Positions 1 to 7,797 of a stretch of DNA of 64,000 nucleotides are shown here, piece after piece. A program made the translations under genes and the position numbers. The notes under the pieces are model-generated. The model did not search any database. It was not told the DNA's origin and saw only the letters and a list, made by a program, of their open reading frames with translations. Position 1 is the first letter of the stretch. The number at the start of each line of letters is the position of its first letter. The stretch is from Flavobacterium taihuense (lineage in GTDB: Bacteria; Bacteroidota; Bacteroidia; Flavobacteriales; Flavobacteriaceae). The stretch lies in the NCBI RefSeq assembly GCF_019351435.1, contig NZ_JAHWYN010000007.1:186001-250000 (forward strand), read 5' to 3'.

Positions 1-29
1 TTAAGTTTAAAATTGGAATTTGAAATGTA

Positions 30-1451
30 TTAGCACATATTACCGTAACTAATCAATTTCATTTCCAAATATTCTTTCAATCCTTCGGATCCTGATTCGT
101 GACCAATTCCACTGCTTTTTATTCCAACAAAAGGCAATTCGGTTCCGTGTGCCGCCCATTCGTTGATACCTACCATCCCGAATTCAAGGTTTTCGGCATA
201 CACATTTGCATTTTTAATGTGATTGGTAAAAACGTATGAAGCCAAACCATATTCCGTATCATTTGCCCATTCAATAACTTCTTCTTGGGTATCAAAAGGA
301 ATTACAATCATCAATGGTCCAAATACTTCCGTTTTGATAAATGCTTGAGTTTGTCTTGCTTCAATTAAAGCTGGATGTACGAAAAATCCTTTCTCTGATT
401 TTTCACCACCAATATGAACAATTGCTCCTTCACTTTTTGCTTTTTCGAGCATAGCCAAAGAATGGTTTTGCTGTATTTTATTAATCAGTGGTCCCACAAA
501 ATCAATATCTCCACCATTGATTCCAGTTTTTAGTTTCGAAATATCCTCTTTTACAACAGCAACAAACTGATTGAAAATACTGGAGTGCACATAAAAACGT
601 TGTGGCGAAACACAAACTTGGCCACAATTTCTTAATTTGGCAACCAAAGCCTGATGCGCAATCGATTCTACATCAACATCTTTATCAATAATCACAGGGG
701 CGTTTCCTCCCAATTCCAATGACAATTTGGTAGATGTTTTTGAAGCACCATCCATTAATATTTTCCCAACACGGGTACTTCCTGTAAAGCTTATTTTTTT
801 CAACAAAGGGTTTTCAATCATTTCCGTTCCTGTGGAAACCGGTTCGGTATTGATTAAATTAAAAACTCCTTTTGGTATTCCCGCTTCGTGCAAGGCTTTT
901 GCCATATTAAAACTCGATAATGGCGTAAATTCTGAACCGCGCATTACAACCGTACAACCCGCCGCCAATGCAGCAGCTACAGCTCTTGCTGGATTATAAG
1001 CTGGGAAATTCCATGCCGTAATCACTCCAACAACACCCAATGGCTGATAAATGACCATCGAACGTTTGTCAATTCTGCTCGAAGGAATTACCCTTCCGTA
1101 GCTGCGTTTTCCTTCTTCGGCATACCATTCGAAAAGGTTGGCAGAAACTTGCCATTCGCCCCTTGCTTCCAGCATTGGTTTCCCAGTTTCTAAAGCAGTT
1201 TCTTTGGCGAAAGCCTCCGCATTTTCCCTCATATAGTTGGCCGCTTTTTTTAGAAACTCTGCTCTAAAATAAGGAGTAGTGTTTTTCCATCCTTTGAAAG
1301 CGGTATCGGCAGCATCAATGGCCAAACTACAATCGGCAGCATTACCGAAAGGAACTTCATCCACTATTTCTTCCGTCGATGGACTTTGCAAATCCCATTT
1401 TGCGCCGTCTATTGCGTCGCACCATTCTCCATTTATATATTGCTTTCTCAT
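30..1451 (-). CDS. NAD(P)-dependent aldehyde dehydrogenase, probably succinate-semialdehyde dehydrogenase
   Basis: Cytoplasmic ALDH-superfamily enzyme of 473 residues, the usual length for succinate-semialdehyde dehydrogenases. The general-base glutamate is E246 (in LELGG) and the catalytic cysteine is C280 (in NCGQVC); the AWNFP cofactor motif lies near residue 146. The loop that normally reads KPxE reads RGSE (residues 171-174), so the usual cofactor-contacting lysine is absent, which is odd for the family. It is last in a minus-strand run of Lrp regulator, class III aminotransferase and this gene, with a 54-nt gap to the aminotransferase. That order suggests it oxidises the semialdehyde the aminotransferase makes (succinate semialdehyde if GABA is the substrate). 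Substrate is inferred; ALDH membership is certain. Confidence 0.85.
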   Translation of the reverse strand: MRKQYINGEWCDAIDGAKWDLQSPSTEEIVDEVPFGNAADCSLAIDAADTAFKGWKNTTPYFRAEFLKKAANYMRENAEAFAKETALETGKPMLEARGEWQVSANLFEWYAEEGKRSYGRVIPSSRIDKRSMVIYQPLGVVGVITAWNFPAYNPARAVAAALAAGCTVVMRGSEFTPLSSFNMAKALHEAGIPKGVFNLINTEPVSTGTEMIENPLLKKISFTGSTRVGKILMDGASKTSTKLSLELGGNAPVIIDKDVDVESIAHQALVAKLRNCGQVCVSPQRFYVHSSIFNQFVAVVKEDISKLKTGINGGDIDFVGPLINKIQQNHSLAMLEKAKSEGAIVHIGGEKSEKGFFVHPALIEARQTQAFIKTEVFGPLMIVIPFDTQEEVIEWANDTEYGLASYVFTNHIKNANVYAENLEFGMVGINEWAAHGTELPFVGIKSSGIGHESGSEGLKEYLEMKLISYGNMC

Positions 1452-1505
1452 TTTTTTTCTTTTAAGATATCTTCGTCAAAGTTTAGAACTTTGACAAAGA
1501 TTATT

Positions 1506-2807
1506 TTACTTCAGAACCTCTTCTATCGCTTCTTCCAAAATCATTAAACCTCTGTGCAACACTTCGTCTTCGATAAACAACGGGCTTAAAATTCTAATAC
1601 AATTTCCGTAGGTTCCAGAAGTAATCACAATCAATCCATTGGCCAAACATTTATCCACAATTGCTTTTGTGGCCACACCATCTGGAATTCCAGTTTTTGG
1701 ATTGGTGAATTCTATAGCTAACATCGCACCTAGTCCGCGAACATCAGTAATGGTTTCCGGATATAAGGCTTGTATGTGTTTGAATTTATCATGAACAATT
1801 TTACCGACTTTTTTACCGGCAGCATTGATGTCATTTTTTTGCATGTAATTGATACTTGCCAATGACGCCACACAACTCAACGGGCCTCCTAAATAGGTAC
1901 CGCCAATAAGTCCTGGTTTTATGGCATCCATAATTTCTTGTTTACCAATTACAGCACCAATCGGCATTCCACCACCCATCGATTTTGCCCAAGTAGACAA
2001 ATCCGGTGTTACATCATAATGTTCATAAGCCGCCCATTTTCCGGTACGCCCAAAACCGGATTGCACCTCATCAAAAATCAGACAGATATTATTTTCGGTA
2101 CAGAATTTACGTAAATATTGAACATATTTTTTGGAAGCCACTGTAAAACCGCCTTCACCTTGAACTAATTCAAGAATAATTGCAGCAGTCTGACTGATGG
2201 AAACGGTTGACGAAAAAGTTTTATGCAACTTCATAATCATCAAATCATCAAACTCATCTTGAGTCATTCTGCCGATCATGCTCGGCTTGTAATATGGATA
2301 TTCCAAACGATATACTTCGGGAGCATAAGGTCCAGCTCCTTCTTTGTATTTCACGTTGGATGTCAAAGTCATCGCCATCATGGTACGACCATGAAAAGAC
2401 CCATCATAACAGATTACACCCGATTTTCCGGTAACCGCACGAGCAATTTTGATAGCATTCTCTACTGATTCTGCACCAGACAAAGTAAGCATTGCTTTTG
2501 TTGATTCTCCGTGAGGTAGTATTTCACATAATTTTTCAGTCAAATCCAAATATTGTTCGTAAACAGAAACATTAAAGGAAGCATGAATAAATTTTTCGGC
2601 TTGTTTTTGAATAGCTTCAATAATTTCAGGAACGCCATGTCCAACATTATTTACACCAATTCCACCCGCAAAATCTATCAGTTCTCTACCGTCTGCATCA
2701 ATTATTATGGCTCCTTTGGCTGATTGAATACTGGATGGATTAAAAATACCCAAAGCGTTTGGAACACTTTTCTTTCTTCTTTCGTATAATTTGTCTGTAT
2801 TATTCAT
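1506..2807 (-). CDS. Class III (omega) aminotransferase, 4-aminobutyrate aminotransferase-like
   Basis: PLP-dependent fold-type I aminotransferase of 433 residues. The Schiff-base lysine is K275 in WAKSMGGG, preceded by the cofactor aspartate in the FDEVQSGFGRTG segment. The N-terminal GGIGVNNVGH stretch is typical of GABA/ornithine-type class III enzymes. The start codon overlaps the end of the Lrp gene by 8 nt, which suggests translational coupling, and a semialdehyde dehydrogenase follows. The likely reaction is transfer of a terminal amino group (GABA, 5-aminovalerate or beta-alanine) to 2-oxoglutarate or pyruvate, giving a semialdehyde. It resembles the 448-residue enzyme at 5052-6398, so the locus carries paralogues with possibly different amine specificity. 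The exact substrate cannot be read from the sequence. Confidence 0.85.
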   Translation of the reverse strand: MNNTDKLYERRKKSVPNALGIFNPSSIQSAKGAIIIDADGRELIDFAGGIGVNNVGHGVPEIIEAIQKQAEKFIHASFNVSVYEQYLDLTEKLCEILPHGESTKAMLTLSGAESVENAIKIARAVTGKSGVICYDGSFHGRTMMAMTLTSNVKYKEGAGPYAPEVYRLEYPYYKPSMIGRMTQDEFDDLMIMKLHKTFSSTVSISQTAAIILELVQGEGGFTVASKKYVQYLRKFCTENNICLIFDEVQSGFGRTGKWAAYEHYDVTPDLSTWAKSMGGGMPIGAVIGKQEIMDAIKPGLIGGTYLGGPLSCVASLASINYMQKNDINAAGKKVGKIVHDKFKHIQALYPETITDVRGLGAMLAIEFTNPKTGIPDGVATKAIVDKCLANGLIVITSGTYGNCIRILSPLFIEDEVLHRGLMILEEAIEEVLK

Positions 2808-3285
2808 TTTGTTTGCTTGATAATTTTGCTAATTCTAAATCGGGCTGGGCAAATTTGTATATTTTCATATACATGTTGGTTTTGGTGTCAAAAACCCCTT
2901 CCAAAACATGTATTTTGTCTCCAATTAATTCATTCAAATGTTCCATATCTCGGCACATTACATTCGCTTCTATATCAAAATCACCCGAAACAGATGCTAA
3001 AAAACTAATCTCAGGTAATTTTGCCAATTGTTCGAAAATAGAATTCATAAACGTTTTTGGCTTGACCGAAATCAAAATACTCGCGTAAGCATTAAATCCA
3101 ATTTTATTAGGATCAATTCTGCCTATAATTTTCAACGTTCCATCTTCAACCAAGTTGATATAACGGTGCCTTATTGTACTTACAGCAACATTAATTTCCT
3201 TTGAAATTTCGGTAAATGACATTCTACCATCTTTTTGCAATAATGTCAATATTTGAAAATCCAATTCATCATCTAATACACTCAT
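2800..3285 (-). CDS. Lrp/AsnC-family transcriptional regulator
   Basis: A 161-residue one-component regulator. Residues 5-60 form the AsnC-type winged helix-turn-helix (LLQKDGRMSFTEISKEINVA, then the recognition helix). Residues 70-150 form the RAM ligand-binding domain that builds dimers and octamers. It is first in the minus-strand unit and overlaps the aminotransferase start by 8 nt. Family members usually sense an amino acid or related metabolite and control their own operon, so control of this aminotransferase/dehydrogenase pair is the natural inference. A TACATTTG -7 element with a TTG 23 nt further upstream lies in front of the gene (3321-3354). The ligand is unknown. Confidence 0.88.
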   Translation of the reverse strand: MSVLDDELDFQILTLLQKDGRMSFTEISKEINVAVSTIRHRYINLVEDGTLKIIGRIDPNKIGFNAYASILISVKPKTFMNSIFEQLAKLPEISFLASVSGDFDIEANVMCRDMEHLNELIGDKIHVLEGVFDTKTNMYMKIYKFAQPDLELAKLSSKQNE

Positions 3286-3320
3286 CTTTAGCTAATTTTT
3301 GTAAAATTTTAATAACAAGT

Positions 3321-3354
3321 CAAATGTAATTAATTTATTTACAATAAAAATCAA
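3321..3354 (-). promoter_or_regulatory. Candidate Bacteroidota promoter of the lrp-aminotransferase-dehydrogenase unit
   Basis: Read on the minus strand, TTG (3352-3354), a 23-nt spacer and TACATTTG (3321-3328) match the flavobacterial consensus TTG-N17-23-TAnnTTTG. The -7 element ends 36 bp upstream of the Lrp start codon. This implies the Lrp unit can be transcribed separately from the amidohydrolase upstream. Confidence 0.5.
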
Positions 3355-3382
3355 TTTTTTTGTTTTATTTTCAAAAATAAAG

Positions 3383-4960
3383 TTATTTTTTGTGTGTTAA
3401 TTTCCCAGAAACCCATGTCTCCAGTGTTTCAACATTAGAAACATCTTCTATCTCGAAAGGATTTTTATTTAAAACAATAAAATCGGCAAATTTGCCAACA
3501 GATAAGCTTCCTTTTACGTTTTCCAAATTATCGGCAACCGCGCTACCTTGAGTATAGGCGTATAATGCTTGTTGCAATGTAATCTTTTGGCTTTCGCCGA
3601 TGACAGAACCATCAGCCGCTTTTCGAGTAATCGCCGTTTCAATGTTTACCCAAGGGTTTATTTCTTTTACAACTGGTCCATCTGTCGATAAAGCTAAATT
3701 GATCCCATTGTCCAAAACCGTTTTGCAGGGATAAACCACATCTAATAATTCATCGGTTAATGTGCTTTTGAAATTATTAGCCAATTCATAAATAAATATG
3801 GGTTGCATGGCAGCAGTCATATTCATTCGTTTGAAATCATTTATATTTTCTTGGGATAAAAACCCAACATGTTCGATTCTGTGTCTTAAAGTAGGATCGA
3901 TTTTGAACAAATCACTATACACTTTCAAAGTCAAATCGACTGCTTGATGACCTATGGCATGCGTTGCTACAGAGAAACCTTTGTCAACCGCTTCTTTGGC
4001 CGTGGTATAAAATTTATCATAATCCAATCGCAACACGCCTTTGTAGCCATTGGTGTTTTTATAAGGAACATTCAAGGCCGCCGTAGCCGAACTCAATCCG
4101 CCATCCGAAAAGAATTTCACGGTTTTTATCTGTAAAAACTCCGATTCATATTGTTCCGGCAAAACTTGAATTTCATCGCTTCCGTCTGGAATTCGAAGCG
4201 GAAAAACATTCATTCTCACTTTGAGTAAACCTTCTTGATCCAATTGAATATAGGCCGCAAGCAATTCTTCGTTGGCCGCAGGATCTGTAGCGCTCGTGAT
4301 TCCGAGACTTAACAAATAGTCATGCGCTTCCAGAATCATATTTTTATATTCCTCGAAAGTAAAAGGCGGAATATTATTCATAATTAAACCCAAAGCTCTT
4401 TCGGTAAAAATTCCCTGCAAACTGCCGTCTTGATTTTTGCGAATTTCACCTCCAAAAGGCACTTCGGTAGCTTCACTCACTCCCGAAATCTCCATCGCTT
4501 TGGAATTGGCAATACCAATATGGGCACAAGTTCTTATGACAAAAACAGGTCGGTCCAAAATGATTTCATCCAAATCTTCTTTGGTAGGTAAACGCTTTTC
4601 TTCGAGTACCATTTCATTGATTCCGCGAGCCATAATCCACTCCGAGTTTGGATTTTTGGCAGCAAAATCTTTAAGCTTTTGTTTGAATTCGACTATCGAT
4701 TTTACGCCTCGAACATCCAGCATATAGGTGCGAAGATGTCCAATTTTCCAAACATGAATATGCGCGTCGTTGAGTCCTGGAACTATAGTTTTCCCTTGAA
4801 AATCAATTTCTTTCTCAAAAGAACCAAATTGATTTCGAAGTTTGGCTGCTGTACCAATGGCTTCAATTTTTCCCAAATCATTAATTACTATGGAATCTGC
4901 TTTTGCGAAAGCGGGATCCATAGTAATGATGTTGGCATTATGTATTAATTGGAAATTCAT
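3383..4960 (-). CDS. Metal-dependent amidohydrolase (YtcJ-like)
   Basis: A 525-residue amidohydrolase-superfamily protein without a signal peptide, so cytoplasmic. The first metal-binding HxH is H67/H69 in NDAHIH. Later family landmarks are ATHAIGH, the HRIEHVGF histidine and the STDGPV aspartate. Length and the order of motifs fit the YtcJ-like exoenzyme group, which hydrolyses amide or cyclic amide bonds of mostly unknown substrates. It lies between the second aminotransferase and the Lrp gene on the same strand, so it may release an amine or amino acid from an acylated precursor for transamination. That role is inference from context only. Confidence 0.8.
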   Translation of the reverse strand: MNFQLIHNANIITMDPAFAKADSIVINDLGKIEAIGTAAKLRNQFGSFEKEIDFQGKTIVPGLNDAHIHVWKIGHLRTYMLDVRGVKSIVEFKQKLKDFAAKNPNSEWIMARGINEMVLEEKRLPTKEDLDEIILDRPVFVIRTCAHIGIANSKAMEISGVSEATEVPFGGEIRKNQDGSLQGIFTERALGLIMNNIPPFTFEEYKNMILEAHDYLLSLGITSATDPAANEELLAAYIQLDQEGLLKVRMNVFPLRIPDGSDEIQVLPEQYESEFLQIKTVKFFSDGGLSSATAALNVPYKNTNGYKGVLRLDYDKFYTTAKEAVDKGFSVATHAIGHQAVDLTLKVYSDLFKIDPTLRHRIEHVGFLSQENINDFKRMNMTAAMQPIFIYELANNFKSTLTDELLDVVYPCKTVLDNGINLALSTDGPVVKEINPWVNIETAITRKAADGSVIGESQKITLQQALYAYTQGSAVADNLENVKGSLSVGKFADFIVLNKNPFEIEDVSNVETLETWVSGKLTHKK

Positions 4961-4999
4961 TGTTTAATTTTAAAATTTAAGGTAACAGATTTCAGATAA

Positions 5000-5026
5000 C
5001 AGAAGGCAGACTGAGACTGTCTTCTG
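5000..5026. repeat. Intergenic hairpin
   Basis: CAGAAGGCAG (5000-5009) pairs with CTGTCTTCTG (5017-5026) with one G-U pair and a 7-nt loop. There is no T-run on the minus strand, so it looks more like a processing or attenuation hairpin, or a small dispersed repeat, than a terminator between the aminotransferase and amidohydrolase genes. Confidence 0.4.
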
Positions 5027-5051
5027 CAATCTAAATTCTGCTATCTATAAC

Positions 5052-6398
5052 CTATCCTCTTTCGTTCAATACGTCTTGAATAGCGGCTTCAATTACATCA
5101 AGACCTTCATTCAATTGTTCATCTGTAATTACAATTGGAGGCAAGAAACGAATACAGTTGGTATACAATCCAGCTCTAATTAAAATCAAACCGTTGGCAA
5201 CCGACTTTTTGATTACAGCCATTGCAAAATCCATATCCGGTTCTTTGGTTGTTCTGTCTTTTACAAACTCTACCACAAGCATAGCTCCAAGTCCACGAAC
5301 TTCGCCAATTATCGAAAATTTCTCTTTCATGGCATTGATTCTGTCCGTAATTACTTTACCAACATGCGTTGCACGATCCAAAAATTCTGGTTTGATAATT
5401 TCTTTTACCGTTGCCAAAGCACCTACAACTGCAATTGGACTTCCACTGTATGTTCCTCCAATTCCACCCAAATGCGGTGCATCCATGATTTCTGCTTTTC
5501 CAGTAATGGCAGATATTGGCAATCCAGACCCAATTGATTTTGCCATCGTAACAATATCCGGAACTACACCAGAATGCTCAATAGAAAGGAATTTTCCTGT
5601 TCTACCCGCTCCTGCTTGAACCTCATCGGCAATAAAAACGATACCATGTTCATCACACACTTTTCTGATTTTTTCTAAGAAACGTTTTGGCACCGGAATA
5701 AAACCACCTTCCCCTTGAACAGGCTCAATGATAATTGCCGCAACTGCAGATGGATCAACATGAGAAATTAAATTTTGATCAAAACGTTCGATGCAAAAAT
5801 CAATATATTCTTCTTCTGTCATAGAATTTGGTCTTCTATACACATTTGGAGAGTGAAAACGATAAATATCTTGAGCATAGCTTCCAAAACCTTTTTTGAA
5901 TAAACCATATTTACTAGTCAAACTTAAGGTAAGCATGGTACGACCGTGATAGGCTCCTTCAAAACAAATTACTGCCGGTCTTTTTGTATAATATCTTGCA
6001 ATAGCTACTGCATTTTCTACAGCCTCAGAACCTGAATTTGCCAACAAAGTCTTTTTGGGGAAATCACCTGGCGTAATTTCGTTTAGCAATTCTGCAAATT
6101 CCAAATACGGTTCAAATGTTGTAACAAGAGCACCTGGATGAATGTATTTGTCCAACTGATCTTTTACAGCATCAATCACCACTTGTGGTCTATGACCTAA
6201 ATTTACCATTCCGATTCCACCTGCAAAATCAATCAATTGATTCCCATCTACATCCCACACTAAGGCACCTTCAGCCTTTTCAACCACCACTTCGGTAGAT
6301 TTACCTAGACCTGCTGGTAATGCTGCAGCTCTTCTTGCTAATATTACTTTGCTTTTTGGACCAGGAATTTCTGATACTTTTTTAATTTGAGTTCCCAT
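5052..6398 (-). CDS. 4-aminobutyrate aminotransferase family protein (class III)
   Basis: A 448-residue PLP enzyme close to GabT-type aminotransferases. The PLP lysine is K287 in MAKSIGSGLP; the IADEVQAGAGRTGK segment carries the cofactor aspartate and VNLGHR lies near the N terminus. It sits in a minus-strand run behind two GNAT genes (46-nt gap) and ahead of the amidohydrolase. It probably deaminates GABA or a related omega-amino acid to its semialdehyde. Its leader holds a run of 15 A residues a few nt upstream of the ATG, which could alter translation by slippage. The paralogue at 1506-2807 is similar but clearly diverged. Confidence 0.87.
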   Translation of the reverse strand: MGTQIKKVSEIPGPKSKVILARRAAALPAGLGKSTEVVVEKAEGALVWDVDGNQLIDFAGGIGMVNLGHRPQVVIDAVKDQLDKYIHPGALVTTFEPYLEFAELLNEITPGDFPKKTLLANSGSEAVENAVAIARYYTKRPAVICFEGAYHGRTMLTLSLTSKYGLFKKGFGSYAQDIYRFHSPNVYRRPNSMTEEEYIDFCIERFDQNLISHVDPSAVAAIIIEPVQGEGGFIPVPKRFLEKIRKVCDEHGIVFIADEVQAGAGRTGKFLSIEHSGVVPDIVTMAKSIGSGLPISAITGKAEIMDAPHLGGIGGTYSGSPIAVVGALATVKEIIKPEFLDRATHVGKVITDRINAMKEKFSIIGEVRGLGAMLVVEFVKDRTTKEPDMDFAMAVIKKSVANGLILIRAGLYTNCIRFLPPIVITDEQLNEGLDVIEAAIQDVLNERG

Positions 6399-6402
6399 TT
6401 TA

Positions 6403-6417
6403 TTTTTTTTTTTTTTT
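6403..6417 (-). promoter_or_regulatory. Poly(A)15 tract in the translation initiation region
   Basis: On the coding strand of the aminotransferase at 5052-6398 there are 15 consecutive A residues, ending 4 nt upstream of the ATG. A-rich leaders are normal in this group, which lacks strong Shine-Dalgarno use, but a tract this long is prone to length change. Confidence 0.6.
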
Positions 6418-6444
6418 GCTTTTTACTCTTTATTCTTTTAATTG

Positions 6445-7092
6445 CTATAAATAATAATTTTCGTCAACTGGCTTATACATTAATATACTTCCAAATCCCG
6501 ATTCAGGATCATTTATGTAATTGTATAAAGGCCGAATCCACCGAAAACCTGCGCTTCGTTGTGGCGTAATGGTAGGATCTATTATTTCGTTGTTCATAAC
6601 CTTTTTGCAATATTCTTCGATTGTCATTTGATCTTTTACTTTTCCGTAACCAATTGTCATTCCTGCAATTATTTGTCCTTTCAACCCTAATGCTGCGCAC
6701 ACTTCATTTCGGGCTTTGTACATTTCTTTTGAGAGTCCTAAACCTCTGTATTCTGGTAAAACCCCCATATCTATTCCGTACATCCAATCACCATTTGGAA
6801 TTTGTACATTGGTAATCCATAAATTATCGGTCTCTTCCAGAAAAGTACTATCATGTTCTGGAAAATCACATCTAAAAGAACTTGCCGAAGCCACAATAAT
6901 TCCATCCTTTTCTACAACAATTTGCCCCTCGGGAAAAACCTTTATATGATTGGCAAAATGATTTCTATCTAATATTTCAGACTCGTGCAATGTTGGATAA
7001 CATCTCGATTGCACGTATTCCATTTGAATGGCATCCTCAACTTTTGCATTTCGTATCAAAAAAGTGTCATTCAAAATCTTTTTAGCAATCAT
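6445..7092 (-). CDS. GNAT-family N-acetyltransferase (tandem copy 1)
   Basis: A 215-residue acetyltransferase. The acetyl-CoA pyrophosphate loop is in VLPEYRGLGLSKEM (about residues 112-125), and FPEGQI lies near residue 53. The C-terminal part (TPQRSAGFRW and following) is longer than in ordinary 150-residue GNATs. As I recall the families, this whole layout matches the N-terminal GNAT half of Bacteroidota GNAT/carbon-nitrogen-hydrolase fusion proteins, but here the hydrolase half is absent. It is a tandem paralogue of 7130-7786, separated by 37 nt. An amine or amino-acid acceptor is likely given the aminotransferase next to it; the acceptor is not known. Confidence 0.8.
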   Translation of the reverse strand: MIAKKILNDTFLIRNAKVEDAIQMEYVQSRCYPTLHESEILDRNHFANHIKVFPEGQIVVEKDGIIVASASSFRCDFPEHDSTFLEETDNLWITNVQIPNGDWMYGIDMGVLPEYRGLGLSKEMYKARNEVCAALGLKGQIIAGMTIGYGKVKDQMTIEEYCKKVMNNEIIDPTITPQRSAGFRWIRPLYNYINDPESGFGSILMYKPVDENYYL

Positions 7093-7129
7093 ATTTTTTA
7101 GATTATAGGATATTTAAATTCTTAGCAAC

Positions 7130-7786
7130 TTAGAATCTATTCAATTTATAATTTTCATCAACTGGATAATACATTAATATACAAGCAAAACCAGCTTCGG
7201 GATCATTGATATGATTGTATAATGGTTTTATCCATCGAAAGCCTGCTTTTTTTTGCGGAGTTACTGTAGGATCCGTGAATTTTTTTATTTCTAAGGCATA
7301 ACAATATTCTTCTATAGTCATTTTATACTTCACTTTTCCGTAGCCAATAGTCATTCCTGCAATGAGTTGTCCTTTTAACCCTAATTTTTTGCAAATTTCT
7401 TGCCGAACCAAATACATTTCTGTCGACAGTCCTAAACCTCGATATTCAGGCAAAATCCCCATATCTATTCCATACATCCACTCTCCATCTGGAATATGGG
7501 CATTGGTAATCCATAAATTATCCGATGACTCAAGAAATGTGGCTTCTTGTGTTGGAAAATGAGACCGAAATGTACTGGCAGAACCAACAATAACGCCATC
7601 TCTTTCCAACACAATTTGACCTTCTGGAAAAACTTTAATATGATTTACAAAATGATTCCTGTTTAATAACTCGGTTGGATCCAAAGTAGGATAACATTGT
7701 TTTTGAACATACTCCATCTGAACTGCATCTTCTGGAGTTGCATTTCGAATTAGAAATTCATTAAACAATACATCTTTATGAATCAT
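7130..7786 (-). CDS. GNAT-family N-acetyltransferase (tandem copy 2)
   Basis: A 218-residue paralogue of the next gene, colinear along its whole length: the same FPEGQI, YGIDMG, ILPEYRGLGL and TPQKKAGFRW landmarks, with most differences in residues 140-165. It starts only 10 nt after the antiporter stop codon, so the two are surely cotranscribed. Tandem duplication followed by divergence suggests two related acceptor substrates. It may acetylate an amine taken up by the antiporter; this is inference. Confidence 0.8.
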   Translation of the reverse strand: MIHKDVLFNEFLIRNATPEDAVQMEYVQKQCYPTLDPTELLNRNHFVNHIKVFPEGQIVLERDGVIVGSASTFRSHFPTQEATFLESSDNLWITNAHIPDGEWMYGIDMGILPEYRGLGLSTEMYLVRQEICKKLGLKGQLIAGMTIGYGKVKYKMTIEEYCYALEIKKFTDPTVTPQKKAGFRWIKPLYNHINDPEAGFACILMYYPVDENYKLNRF

Positions 7787-7797
7787 ATCACTTTCAT

